NCBI GenBank assembly: GCA_963727955.1
Contig: CAVSII010000003.1
Span: 186,001-250,000 of the forward strand
Direction of reading: 5' to 3'
DNA length: 64,000 bases
Source of the DNA: Bog-756 sp963727955
GTDB lineage: Bacteria; Actinomycetota; Acidimicrobiia; Acidimicrobiales; RAAP-2
Below are positions 8,816 to 19,654 of this stretch, one piece after another (position 1 is the stretch's first letter; each line of letters starts with the position of its first letter). A model generated the notes under the pieces. It did not search any database. It worked only from the letters and a program-made list of their open reading frames with translations, and was not told where the DNA came from. A program made the position numbers and the translations under genes.

Positions 8816-9265
8816 CTACTGGCGGTCGGCGGCCTCGGTGGCCATGAGGTCCACCACATCGTTCATCCGGTCGCCCGAGTGACCCTTGACCCAGGCGAAG
8901 GTCACCGGCCGTTCCGGATCGAGGGCCAAGGAGAGCAGTTCCTTCCACAGGTCCTGGTTGGCCACCGGCTTTCCGGCCGTGTTGCGCCAACCACGGCGCT
9001 CCCATCCGACCCACCACTTCTGGCGGAAGCAATTGACCACGTAGGTCGAGTCGCTGACCACGTGTACTGGACCGGGGAGGGCGCTCAGGGCACGAATCAC
9101 GGCCGTGACCTCCATCCGTTGGTTGGTGGTGTGCGGCTCGCCACCGCTGTCCGACCGGCCACCGTCGACGGCCCAGGCCCATCCCCCCGGCCCCGGATTC
9201 CCCCGGCAGGCGCCGTCGGTGTAGACGATGATCGGCGGTACACCGTCTGACGGTTCGGGGTTCAT
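8816..9265 (-). CDS. rnhA: Ribonuclease HI
   Basis: 149 residues from an ATG at 9263-9265; longer in-frame starts add residues with no family similarity. The four metal-binding acids are recognisable: Asp in VYTDGACRGNPGPGGWAW, Glu in TTNQRMEVTAV, Asp in VVSDSTYVV, and Asp in the C-terminal HSGDRMNDVVD segment, with the catalytic-loop His just before it. It cleaves RNA in RNA-DNA hybrids. It is divergent from aceE across a 103-base gap that also holds a small inverted repeat. Confidence 0.93.
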   Translation of the reverse strand: MNPEPSDGVPPIIVYTDGACRGNPGPGGWAWAVDGGRSDSGGEPHTTNQRMEVTAVIRALSALPGPVHVVSDSTYVVNCFRQKWWVGWERRGWRNTAGKPVANQDLWKELLSLALDPERPVTFAWVKGHSGDRMNDVVDLMATEAADRQ

Positions 9266-9334
9266 TACTCCAGCATGCCCGCGATGGGAGGACGACGGGG
9301 CGGCCGGTGGTGCCGGAATCCTCCGCATATGACT

Positions 9335-9358
9335 TCCCACACTGACCCGCTAGTGGGA
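9335..9358. promoter_or_regulatory. Inverted repeat between rnhA and aceE
   Basis: TCCCAC (9335-9340) and GTGGGA (9353-9358) form 6-base arms with a 12-base spacer, just ahead of the aceE GTG (9369). The right arm contains the GGGAG that would serve as the aceE ribosome site. It could be an operator or a 5'-leader hairpin masking the ribosome site; a chance match is not excluded. Confidence 0.3.
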
Positions 9359-9368
9359 GCATGGATAC

Positions 9369-12167
<2,799 letters not shown>

Positions 12168-12179
12168 CCACCGGGACAG

Positions 12180-12479
12180 GTGGTCTCTCCCCGCACCCCG
12201 CTCGACCAGGAGGGGCTAAAGACTTACCCGCCCCCCGACGATGAACCCTCCATGGAGTCGTTGCTTCGTTTTGACACGGACGATCCCGAATTCGCCCGGG
12301 GTTTCGAGATGGGCATCCTGTGGGAGCGCATCAATTCATCGGGCTCGTGCCACATGGCCATCAGCGCGGCCAACGCCGAGATGGTCATGCGGGTGGCCAA
12401 GGCCACCGGCTGCCAATTCGTGGGTCATGAGCTGGACGACGACCAGATCTCGATCGAACTGTACGAAACCAGCCACTAA
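12180..12479 (+). CDS. Small conserved-looking protein of unknown function
   Basis: 99 residues from a GTG at 12180 (GGGACAG just upstream) or 75 from an ATG at 12252. The compact C-terminal part (from MESLLRFDTDDPEFARGF on) has alternating acidic and hydrophobic residues, no membrane segment and no signal peptide. It begins 12 bases after aceE and ends 9 bases before the HhH-GPD gene, so it is probably co-transcribed with both. I do not recognise a family. Confidence 0.65.
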   Translation: MVSPRTPLDQEGLKTYPPPDDEPSMESLLRFDTDDPEFARGFEMGILWERINSSGSCHMAISAANAEMVMRVAKATGCQFVGHELDDDQISIELYETSH

Positions 12480-12488
12480 TCTGTCGCC

Positions 12489-13070
12489 GTGATCCGGGTG
12501 ACAGGTGACGAGACCGTCGATCAACTGGTAGCCACCGACCCGCTGGCCCTGGTCATCGGCATGGTCCTCGACCAGCAGATCCCCCTGGAGAAAGCCTTCC
12601 GGTCGCCTTACGACCTCCGCCAGCGACTGGGCGGGACCCTGGACGCCGCCGCCCTGGCCGCCATGGACCCCGACGCACTGGCCGACATCTTCAGCGACCG
12701 ACCCGCTCTGCACCGGTTCCCCCGCTCGATGGCCGGCCGGGTCCAGAGCGTATGTGCGGTCATCGTCGACACCTACGGCGGCGACGCCTCGGCCATCTGG
12801 TCGAGCGCCTCCGACGGTGCCCAGCTCCTCAAGAACGTGAAGGCCCTCCCCGGATTCGGTGACCAGAAGGCGCGGATCTTCGTGGCCCTGTTGGGCAAGC
12901 AGTTCGGCATCCGCCCCACCGGCTGGCGGAAGGTGTCGGCCCCCTACGGCGAGGCTGGCTCGTTCCGATCGGTGGCCGACATCGATTCCCCGGAGGCACT
13001 GGCCAAGGTGCGCCGGGCCAAGCAGGCCGCCAAGGCCAAAGCCAAAGCCACCGCCTCGGCCACCGACTGA
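12489..13070 (+). CDS. HhH-GPD-type base-excision DNA repair protein
   Basis: 193 residues from a GTG. The helix-hairpin-helix is LKNVKALPGFGDQKARIF (about 115-132), preceded by the helical GPD core (MVLDQQIPLEKAF). The Asp that activates water in AlkA/MutY-type glycosylases is not evident after the hairpin (GIRPTGWRKVSAPYG follows), and the Lys of endonuclease III is displaced. Catalysis therefore cannot be confirmed. The C-terminus is a Lys/Ala-rich tail (about 172-190), likely a disordered DNA-binding extension. It is co-oriented with aceE and thiE. Confidence 0.75.
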   Translation: MIRVTGDETVDQLVATDPLALVIGMVLDQQIPLEKAFRSPYDLRQRLGGTLDAAALAAMDPDALADIFSDRPALHRFPRSMAGRVQSVCAVIVDTYGGDASAIWSSASDGAQLLKNVKALPGFGDQKARIFVALLGKQFGIRPTGWRKVSAPYGEAGSFRSVADIDSPEALAKVRRAKQAAKAKAKATASATD

Positions 13071-13076
13071 ACACCG

Positions 13077-13724
13077 GTGGGTCCGTCTCCGGCCTGGTCC
13101 TTCGAGGACCGGCGCCTGTACCTGTGCACTCCCGACCGTCCCGATCTGGAACGCTTCGTGGCCTCGTGCCTGGCCGGCGGTGTGGACGTGGTCCAACTCC
13201 GCGACAAGCATCTGGCCGACGGCCCCCTGGTCGAGCGAGCCGCCGTGGCCCAACGGGTCTGCGCCGAACATGGGGTGCCCTTCCTCCTCAACGACCGGCC
13301 CGACCTGGCCGCCGACCTGGGCGCCGACGGCGTCCACGTGGGCCAGGACGACGTCCCCGCCGCCGAGGCCCGCCGGCTGGTCGGGTCCACCGCCATCGTC
13401 GGGCTGTCGACCCACGAACCGGCACAGCTGACCGCTTCTCTGCCCCAACCGATCGACTACATTTCGGCCGGCCCGGTCACCCCCACCCCGACCAAGCCGG
13501 GGCGTCCGGGGACGGGTCTGGGCTACGTGGCGGCGGCCACCGCGGCCGCCCGGGTGCCGGTGTGGGTGACCGGCGGAGTGGATCCGGTCACCGTGGAGGT
13601 CATGGCCACGGCCGGCGCCCGCCATTTCGTGGTTGTGCGCTGGCTCACCGAGGCCGACGAGCCCGAAAACCAGGCCCGTGCTCTCCGCCGGGCCATCGAC
13701 CGGGCGGTGGCCGACAAGGAGTGA
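13077..13724 (+). CDS. thiE: Thiamine-phosphate synthase
   Basis: 215 residues from a GTG. ThiE-type TIM-barrel motifs appear in order: VVQLRDKHL (pyrimidine-diphosphate side), FLLNDRPDLAADLGADGVHVGQDD (Mg/diphosphate binding, given in pieces), YISAGPVTPTPTKPG (phosphate loop), and WVTGGV near the C-terminus. The last strand reads VVVRWLTEA, where many ThiE proteins have GVAVVSAI, so this is a slightly divergent member. It joins the thiazole and pyrimidine moieties to give thiamine phosphate, the precursor of the AceE cofactor. No other thi gene is in the window. Confidence 0.88.
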   Translation: MGPSPAWSFEDRRLYLCTPDRPDLERFVASCLAGGVDVVQLRDKHLADGPLVERAAVAQRVCAEHGVPFLLNDRPDLAADLGADGVHVGQDDVPAAEARRLVGSTAIVGLSTHEPAQLTASLPQPIDYISAGPVTPTPTKPGRPGTGLGYVAAATAAARVPVWVTGGVDPVTVEVMATAGARHFVVVRWLTEADEPENQARALRRAIDRAVADKE

Positions 13725-13726
13725 CG

Positions 13727-13747
13727 GGTGACCGGCAACGGGTCACC
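13727..13747. terminator. Hairpin between convergent thiE and the next gene
   Basis: GGTGACC (13727-13733) and GGTCACC (13741-13747) form a perfect 7-bp stem with a 7-base loop, immediately after the thiE stop and before the convergent gene ending at 13783. There is no T-run, so it may be a weak or Rho-assisted terminator. Confidence 0.35.
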
Positions 13748-13782
13748 GGCTGCGGGGGCCGACTGTCCGCCTGTGGGTGGAC

Positions 13783-14448
13783 CTATCCGCCGGTGGCTGA
13801 GCCGGTGGCGGCGCCGGCGCCGGAGGGGGCGGTCGGGGCGGTCACGATCCGCGCACCGGAGGGGAGATTGACCGGCGGTGAGGATCCCACCTGCGAGATG
13901 ACCAGCGAGACCGAAGCGGACTGCACGGTCAAGGCCACCGACGAGACGTAGGACCCGGCCACGGTGAACACGAAAGTCCCGGTCTGGCCGCTCTGGGCCA
14001 CCTTGAAGGTGGTGGTGGCCCCCGACTGCTTGGCGTTCTTGGCCTGGTCGGAGTACTTGAGGTAGTTGTGGGCCGGGTCGAGGGTGGCGGCCCCTTCACT
14101 GGGCTGACGGTAGAAGGTCAGGTGCTTGGTCCCGGCCTTGGCCGACACGGTGAGGCTCTGGTACTCGACGTCACCGATCACGTACACATAGGTGCGGTGG
14201 CTTCCGCTCTGGATGTAGCCACCCAGGCGGTCGGGAGCCTGGTACACGAGATAGTCGGTCTGCTTGCCCTGCGGCGTCGACTCGGTCACCACTTCCGAAT
14301 AGTTGGGGGCGGCCAGGGTGTTGTCCACGGCCTGCGACAGGGGGACGTTAGACGGGGACTGGTGGACGCCGAGGGCGGCGGCACCACCGGCCACCACGGC
14401 CACCAGGACCAGCAACAGCCAGGCGATCATCTGGCGCGGGTTGCTCAT
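13783..14448 (-). CDS. Membrane-anchored or secreted protein of unknown function
   Basis: 221 residues. An N-terminal hydrophobic segment (about 8-27, MIAWLLLVLVAVVAGGAAAL) acts as a signal anchor or signal peptide without a lipobox. The remainder is rich in beta-type sequence (SEVVTES, DYLVYQAPDRLGGYI, TYVYVIGDVEYQS), reminiscent of the LolA/LprG-type lipoprotein-carrier fold, but no diagnostic motif is visible. The C-terminus is Gly/Ala/Ser-rich. It faces thiE convergently. Confidence 0.7.
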   Translation of the reverse strand: MSNPRQMIAWLLLVLVAVVAGGAAALGVHQSPSNVPLSQAVDNTLAAPNYSEVVTESTPQGKQTDYLVYQAPDRLGGYIQSGSHRTYVYVIGDVEYQSLTVSAKAGTKHLTFYRQPSEGAATLDPAHNYLKYSDQAKNAKQSGATTTFKVAQSGQTGTFVFTVAGSYVSSVALTVQSASVSLVISQVGSSPPVNLPSGARIVTAPTAPSGAGAATGSATGG

Positions 14449-14506
14449 GGCCGGAACGCTACGCCAACCAGCGAAGGGACGGGCTCATGCGCACGGGGAG
14501 CCGGGC

Positions 14507-14523
14507 ACTCTCCCACGGAGAGT
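14507..14523 (-). terminator. Candidate terminator hairpin after the acyl-CoA dehydrogenase gene
   Basis: ACTCTCC (14507-14513), a 3-base loop, then GGAGAGT (14517-14523): a perfect 7-bp stem about 32 bases past the stop of the gene ending at 14555. T-residues follow only on the plus-strand side, so termination strength for the minus-strand gene is uncertain. Confidence 0.35.
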
Positions 14524-14554
14524 TTCGAGCAGTCTGTCGACACCGTTCGGGGGC

Positions 14555-15670
14555 TCAGATCCCGATGCGCTGGGCCAACAGCTCGCGGTGGTAGGAGGGG
14601 TCACCCAGCATGAGCTCGGACGACTTGGCCCGTTTGAAGTACAGGTGGGCCGGATGCTCCCAGGTGAAGCCGATGCCCCCGTGGATCTGGATGGTCTCGG
14701 CGGCGGCGTGGAAATAGGCCTCCGAGCAGTACGACTTGGCCAGACTGGCCACCACCGGGAGCTCGTCGGAATCGTCGGCGGCGGCCCATCCGGCGTAGTA
14801 GGCCGCCGATTTGGCCGACTCGACCTCGAGGAGCATGTCGGCGCACTTGTGCTTGATGGCCTGGAAGCTGCCGATGGGCCGTCCGAACTGGATGCGTGTC
14901 TTGGCGTACTCGACCGAACTGTCCAGACAGCGCTGGGCGCCCCCCACCTGTTCGGCGGCCAAGGCCACCGCAGCCAGGTCGAGGGTCTTGCTCAGACCGG
15001 CATCTGCCCCTCCGTCGGTACCGATGAGCCAGGCCGGTGTGTCGGTGAACTCGAGCCGAGCCTGTTTGCGGGTCTGGTCCATGGTGGCCAGCGGCGTCCG
15101 CACCAGACCCTCGGCGTCACCTTTGACCCCGAAGAGCGAGAGCCCGGCCGGGGTACGTCCCACCACCAGGATGAGGTCGGCGGTGGCGCCGTCGAGGACG
15201 AAGGACTTGTGACCGTTGAGGGCCCACCCCTCGCCCGACGGAACGGCAGCCAGCGTGATGCCCTCGCCGTCCCAACGGCCGGAGTCCTCGGTGAAAGCCA
15301 GCGTGCCGATGGTGTCGCCGGCGGCGATCCCGGGGAGGAGGTACTCCTGTGCACTCTGGTCGCCGGAGGTCAGGATGGCGTTGGTGGCCAGGGCCACCGT
15401 GGAGAAGAAGGGGGCGCAGAGGAGGGCGGCCCCCATCTCCTCGAGGACCACGATGAGCTCCACATAGGAGAAGCCCGACCCGCCGAACTGCTCGGGAATG
15501 ATGAGCGACATCAGGCCCAGTTGATCGCCCATCTGGGCCCACACAGCCGGGTCGTAGCCCTCGGTGGTCTCCATCAGCCGCCTGACTTCGACCTCGGGTG
15601 ACTTGTCGTCGAGGAACCGACGGACTGACGAGCGCAACTCGTCCTGTTCCTCGCTGAAGGCGAAATTCAT
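14555..15670 (-). CDS. Acyl-CoA dehydrogenase family protein (FadE-like)
   Basis: 371 residues from the ATG at 15668-15670; upstream in-frame sequence has no homology. The three-domain ACAD layout is visible: N-terminal helices (MNFAFSEEQDELRSSVRRFL), a middle beta domain (TLAFTEDSGRW), and C-terminal helices containing the FAD-contact motif QFGRPIGSFQAIKH and ETIQIHGGIGFTWEHP. It oxidises an acyl-CoA with electron transfer to ETF. The short form and IQIHGGIGFTWEHPAHLYFK ending resemble subunits of the heteromeric actinobacterial ACADs, so it may need a partner (inference). An inverted repeat lies 50 bases upstream. Confidence 0.9.
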   Translation of the reverse strand: MNFAFSEEQDELRSSVRRFLDDKSPEVEVRRLMETTEGYDPAVWAQMGDQLGLMSLIIPEQFGGSGFSYVELIVVLEEMGAALLCAPFFSTVALATNAILTSGDQSAQEYLLPGIAAGDTIGTLAFTEDSGRWDGEGITLAAVPSGEGWALNGHKSFVLDGATADLILVVGRTPAGLSLFGVKGDAEGLVRTPLATMDQTRKQARLEFTDTPAWLIGTDGGADAGLSKTLDLAAVALAAEQVGGAQRCLDSSVEYAKTRIQFGRPIGSFQAIKHKCADMLLEVESAKSAAYYAGWAAADDSDELPVVASLAKSYCSEAYFHAAAETIQIHGGIGFTWEHPAHLYFKRAKSSELMLGDPSYHRELLAQRIGI

Positions 15671-15719
15671 GGTTCTTCCATCCCCTGTGGGTCCCGGTGC
15701 GGGCACCGTATGCCCCGTT

Positions 15720-15732
15720 TGTCTACCAGACA
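15720..15732. promoter_or_regulatory. Inverted repeat upstream of the acyl-CoA dehydrogenase gene
   Basis: TGTCTACCAGACA: perfect 5-base arms around a 3-base centre, 50 bases upstream of the ATG at 15670. The size and spacing fit a TetR-type operator of a lipid-catabolism gene, but no regulator is adjacent. Confidence 0.3.
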
Positions 15733-15878
15733 CCGGATGGCCCTGACCAACAGCCCGACCCTCCCGAGCTGGTCCCGAGCTGGTCCGGACCTGCTCCCGA
15801 CCGGCCGCCCCCGACTGCCGGCCGGCCGGCCCCCGCTCCCCGGTTACGCTGAGCGGTCGTTGCCCAGGAGGTCCTACC

Positions 15879-16496
15879 GTGCCTGACACCATCGTCGACT
15901 ATGAGGACACATCGGTGGAGGTCCACCGCGTGGTGGTCGGCCCCATGGACAACAACGTCTACATCGTGCGGTGCCGAGCCACCGGCGACGCCGTCCTCAT
16001 CGACGCGGCCAACGAGCACGACAGGCTGCTCGACCTGTGCCGTGCCCTCACCGTCCGCCGCGTGGTGGAGACCCATGGGCACTGGGATCACATCCAGGCT
16101 GTGGAGGCCGTGCGCGACGCCGGCATCGACGTGGCCGTCACCTCGGCCGACGCCGCCATGCTGCCCGCCTACGACCAGATCCTGGAGGACAGCTCGACGC
16201 TCGAGATCGGACGGCTCCGGATCGGCACCATCGCCACCCCGGGCCATACCCCCGGTTCGATGTGCTTCGCCGTCGAAGGCACGCCCCTCTTGTTCTCGGG
16301 GGACACCCTTTTTCCGGGGGGCCCGGGCAACACCTCCTTCGACCATTCCGACTTCGCCACCATCATCCAGTCCATCGAGGGCCGGCTGTTCGGGGCCTTC
16401 GGTCCGGACACCCTGGTCCTCCCCGGCCACGGTGCCTCCACCACCATCGGCGCCGAAACTCCCCACCTCGACGAATGGATCGACAGGGGTTGGTGA
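15879..16496 (+). CDS. MBL-fold metallo-hydrolase (glyoxalase II-like)
   Basis: 205 residues from a GTG with an excellent AGGAGG ribosome site. The metal motif THGHWDH (HxHxDH) is at about 64-70, then His in ATPGHTPGS, Asp in LFSGDTLFPGG and a final His in LVLPGHGAST. This is the full ligand set of dinuclear MBL hydrolases. The layout and the GDTLF segment are those of the hydroxyacylglutathione-hydrolase-like branch. The natural thioester substrate is unknown. Its start overlaps only non-coding upstream sequence of the divergent acyl-CoA dehydrogenase. Confidence 0.88.
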   Translation: MPDTIVDYEDTSVEVHRVVVGPMDNNVYIVRCRATGDAVLIDAANEHDRLLDLCRALTVRRVVETHGHWDHIQAVEAVRDAGIDVAVTSADAAMLPAYDQILEDSSTLEIGRLRIGTIATPGHTPGSMCFAVEGTPLLFSGDTLFPGGPGNTSFDHSDFATIIQSIEGRLFGAFGPDTLVLPGHGASTTIGAETPHLDEWIDRGW

Positions 16497-16520
16497 GCGG
16501 GCCGATTCAGATGGCGGTGG

Positions 16521-18800
16521 TCAGATGGCGGTGGACGGACGCCGCGGCTCGCGGACCAGTTCGATCTCCGGCGGGAGCCCGCTGACCGCCACCCCGCCCG
16601 GCACCTCCGTGCCCACCTCGATGGTCACCCGCGAACCGGCCAGGGGGATCCCCTCGACCTTGAGGTAACCGATCCAGTCGGGAAGGTTCGGGCACAGCCA
16701 GGTCTTGCCGTAGGGAACCCACGGATCGAGGCGCAGCAGGGTGCGCAGGCACAGCAGCGGTGAGGCGGCCGCCCACGCTTGGGGTGAGCACGAGGTCGGA
16801 TAACCGATGGGTACGGCCAGCTCGCCGCGGTCGAGACCACTGAACAGTTCGGGAAGCCTGCCGCCCTGGGCGATGGCACCGTCGATGAGGGCACGGATGA
16901 TCTGCTGGGCGGCGCCGTCGAAGCCGTAGCGGGCCAGGCCGGCGGCCACGATGGCCGTGTCATGCGGCCATACCGAACCACAGTGATAGCTGATGGGGTT
17001 GTAGCCGCCACTGTTGGCGGCCAGCGTGCGCACTCCCCACCCGCTGAACATGGGCGCCGACATCAGCGCCTCGGCCACGCGGCGGGCCTTGTCCTCGTCG
17101 ACGATCCCGGTCCACAGGCAGTGGCCGATATTGGAGGTGAGTGAGTCGATCGGACGCTTGTCGGCGTCGAGCCCGACGGCGAACCACCCCTTGTCCTCCA
17201 ACCAGAAATCGCGGTTGAAGGCGGCCTTGAGCTGGGCCGCCTTGGCCCGGAAGCGGTCATAGGTGGCGGTATCGCCCACCTCGAAGGCGAAGTGGGCGCT
17301 GGCCAGATAGGCGCCGTAGGTGTAGGCCTGCACCTCACACAGGGCGATGGGAGCCTCGGCCACCTTGCCGTCGCCGTAGCGGATGCCGTCCCAACTGTCC
17401 TTCCACCCCTGGTTGGCCAGACCCCGGTCGGTGGCCCGGTGGTACTCGACGTATCCGTCGCCGTCGGCATCGCCGAACTGTTCGATCCATTCGATGGCCC
17501 GGGCGGCGTTGGGCAGAAGCTCGTCGACCATCTCGCGGGCCACCCCCCACCGTCGCATCTCGCCCAGCAACATCACGAACAGGGGGGTGGCATCGGCCGT
17601 CCCGTAGTAGATGCTGCCGCCACCCAGCGAAAGGGAGGCGGCATCACCGAATCGCATCTCATGGAGGATGCGACCGGGCTCCTCTTCCCGGCGCGGGTCG
17701 ACGTCGGTACCTTGGAAACGGGCCAGGGTCTGGAGCACGCCGCGTGCCAGATCGGGATCGACCAACAGGGCCATCCAGGCGGTCAGAAGGGAGTCGCGGC
17801 CGAACACCGTCATGAACCAGGGAGCACCGGCGGCCACCACCACCCGCTCCGGATAGTCGGGGTCGAAGATGCGCAGCGCACCCAGGTCCTCGTTGCTGCG
17901 GTCGATCACCTCCTTCAGACCGGGTGAGTTGGTCTGGACCTGGGGGACCCGACGTCGCCACTGGGCCAGCCGCTCGCTCGGTGCGGCCAGGTCGACCGGT
18001 TGCCCGCACCGGTACCGCGGTGCGAACCGTGTCTCCTCGATGATCGGCCCGATCTCGATGCATGTCGACCACTCGCCACGGGGCGGCACGACCACCTCGA
18101 AACTGGCCAGATCGGCGCTGACCACCGCCGGATCGGCGAACCGGATGTCGACCCCCCGTATCACCCCGCCCCGTCGGTAGGAGTAGGTGATGGTCGGCAC
18201 CCGGTCAGCGGGGATGGGCTCGTCTGACTCCCTCCGCCCGATGGTCTTCTCCGCCGCCTTGCGTCGCTCCTCCAGAATGGCGTGGCGGCCGGCCGACACT
18301 TTGGTGCTCAGCTCGCCGTTCTCCCGCTCGGTGCCGACCCGCCCCTCCTTGACGGCGAACAGGTCGGCGAAATCGGAACCCACGAATACCTCGATGGTGC
18401 ACAGGGCCGGCTCGGCGCCGAAGTTGCGTACGGTGAGGTCCTCACGCATGCCCTGGCCGACATAGCGCGAGCGGAAGACCATCAAGGTGGAGTCGGCCCG
18501 GCCGGAAACGGGTGGACACCGGGACACGAAGGTGGCGGTGAAGGGGTCCTCGGTGATGGCGCCCAGCGACTGGGTGCGGGACCCGTTGATCAGCACTTCG
18601 AAGCGGGACAGGATGCGGGTATCCCTGAAGAAGAGGCCCTCGGCGGCACCGGTGGTCATGTCGCCGGCGCTGCCGCTGATGGCGAAGGTCGACTCGTCCA
18701 CCAGCGTCACCACACCGGCCCGCGAATCAAGCTGGGTGACGGGGCCGGCGAAATTCCACGGGTCGGCCATCGGCACTACCGTACCGGCTGACCTGGGCAC
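16521..18800 (-). CDS. Amylo-alpha-1,6-glucosidase / glycogen-debranching family protein
   Basis: 759 residues from a GTG (18798-18800, GGAG seven bases upstream); an ATG at 18768-18770 would remove ten residues and is nearly as plausible. The N-terminal beta domain (about 20-250, FFRDTRILSRFEVLINGS) matches the GDE N-terminal bis domain. The C-terminal (alpha/alpha)6 barrel (about 290-700) includes WFMTVFGRDSLLTAWM, NQGWKDSWDGI and YHCGSVWPHDTAI, hallmarks of the debranching/GH15-like family. It is predicted to hydrolyse alpha-1,6 branches of glycogen or a related glucan. A single-copy gene divergent from sufC, with no glycogen genes nearby. A 13-base direct repeat (CAGATGGCGGTGG) overlaps its 3' end. 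Confidence 0.88.
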   Translation of the reverse strand: MPRSAGTVVPMADPWNFAGPVTQLDSRAGVVTLVDESTFAISGSAGDMTTGAAEGLFFRDTRILSRFEVLINGSRTQSLGAITEDPFTATFVSRCPPVSGRADSTLMVFRSRYVGQGMREDLTVRNFGAEPALCTIEVFVGSDFADLFAVKEGRVGTERENGELSTKVSAGRHAILEERRKAAEKTIGRRESDEPIPADRVPTITYSYRRGGVIRGVDIRFADPAVVSADLASFEVVVPPRGEWSTCIEIGPIIEETRFAPRYRCGQPVDLAAPSERLAQWRRRVPQVQTNSPGLKEVIDRSNEDLGALRIFDPDYPERVVVAAGAPWFMTVFGRDSLLTAWMALLVDPDLARGVLQTLARFQGTDVDPRREEEPGRILHEMRFGDAASLSLGGGSIYYGTADATPLFVMLLGEMRRWGVAREMVDELLPNAARAIEWIEQFGDADGDGYVEYHRATDRGLANQGWKDSWDGIRYGDGKVAEAPIALCEVQAYTYGAYLASAHFAFEVGDTATYDRFRAKAAQLKAAFNRDFWLEDKGWFAVGLDADKRPIDSLTSNIGHCLWTGIVDEDKARRVAEALMSAPMFSGWGVRTLAANSGGYNPISYHCGSVWPHDTAIVAAGLARYGFDGAAQQIIRALIDGAIAQGGRLPELFSGLDRGELAVPIGYPTSCSPQAWAAASPLLCLRTLLRLDPWVPYGKTWLCPNLPDWIGYLKVEGIPLAGSRVTIEVGTEVPGGVAVSGLPPEIELVREPRRPSTAI

Positions 18801-18830
18801 ACCGGTACTCCGGCCATCGGGACCCCATTC

Positions 18831-18848
18831 CTCCTATACCCGTAGGAG
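18831..18848. promoter_or_regulatory. Candidate Fe-S-responsive operator upstream of sufC-sufS-sufU
   Basis: CTCCTATACCCGTAGGAG: 6-base arms CTCCTA/TAGGAG with a 6-base spacer, 30 bases before the sufC start. A nearly matching site with the same spacing (CTCCTA-N6-TAGTAA) precedes sufB at 28440-28457. A possible -10 (TAAGAT, 18866-18871) lies only 6 bases before the GTG, which would give a leaderless mRNA. Confidence 0.5.
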
Positions 18849-18877
18849 AAAATCACGAATGAGGCTAAGATCTACCC

Positions 18878-19654
18878 GTGCCCGGTGACGCCGCATCCGC
18901 CCGGGGGAAGACCCCGCCTCTGCTCCAGATCGACGATCTCCACGTCGCCGTGGAAGGCCATCCCATCCTGCGCGGGGTGAACCTGACGGTGGACGCCGGC
19001 CAGGTGCACGCCCTCATGGGGCCCAACGGATCGGGCAAGTCGACCCTGGCCAACGCCCTGCTCGGCAATCCGTCCTACCAGATCACCTCGGGGGCCATAC
19101 GCCTCCACGGCGAGGATGTCACCGCCTGGCCGCCTGACGTGCGAGGCAAGGCCGGCATGTTCCTCGCCTTCCAGAACCCCGAGTCCATCGGCGGCGTCCC
19201 GGTCATCCAATTCCTGCGCCAGGCGCTGTCGGCCCGACGGGGCATCGACATGTCGGTCCTCGAGATCCGCCTCATGATGATGGAGTGGATGGAGAAGCTG
19301 GGAATGGACCCGGCCTTCGGCGAGCGTCATCTCAACGACGGGTTCTCGGGGGGCGAGAAGAAGCGGAACGAGATCCTCCAGATGGCTCTCCTCGATCCCG
19401 ATATCGCCGTGCTCGACGAGACCGATTCCGGCCTCGACGTCGACGCCCTGCGGGCGGTGGCCCGGGGGGTGGACACGGTGCGCCAAGCGCGGCCCGCCCT
19501 CGGGGTCCTGGTCATCACCCATTACCTGCGCATGCTCGACGAGCTGGCCGCCGATCGGGTCCATCTCCTCATCGACGGCGTCATCGTGGCCGACGGTGGG
19601 CCCGAGCTGGCCGCATCGATCGAGGCCGAGGGGTACGAGGCATGGCGGCCATGA
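18878..19654 (+). CDS. sufC: Fe-S cluster assembly ATPase SufC
   Basis: 258 residues from a GTG. Walker A is GPNGSGKS (48-55), the Q-loop is AFQNPESIGG, the signature is FSGGEKKRNEILQM (the SufC form of LSGGQ), Walker B runs into LDETDSGLDVDAL, and the switch His is in VITHYLRML. SufC is the ATPase of the SufBC2D scaffold. It is the first gene of sufC-sufS-sufU. Its stop overlaps the sufS start (ATGA). A second SufC is encoded at 23139-23885 next to sufD, so this one is a paralogue. Which copy pairs with SufB and which with SufD is unknown. Confidence 0.93.
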   Translation: MPGDAASARGKTPPLLQIDDLHVAVEGHPILRGVNLTVDAGQVHALMGPNGSGKSTLANALLGNPSYQITSGAIRLHGEDVTAWPPDVRGKAGMFLAFQNPESIGGVPVIQFLRQALSARRGIDMSVLEIRLMMMEWMEKLGMDPAFGERHLNDGFSGGEKKRNEILQMALLDPDIAVLDETDSGLDVDALRAVARGVDTVRQARPALGVLVITHYLRMLDELAADRVHLLIDGVIVADGGPELAASIEAEGYEAWRP

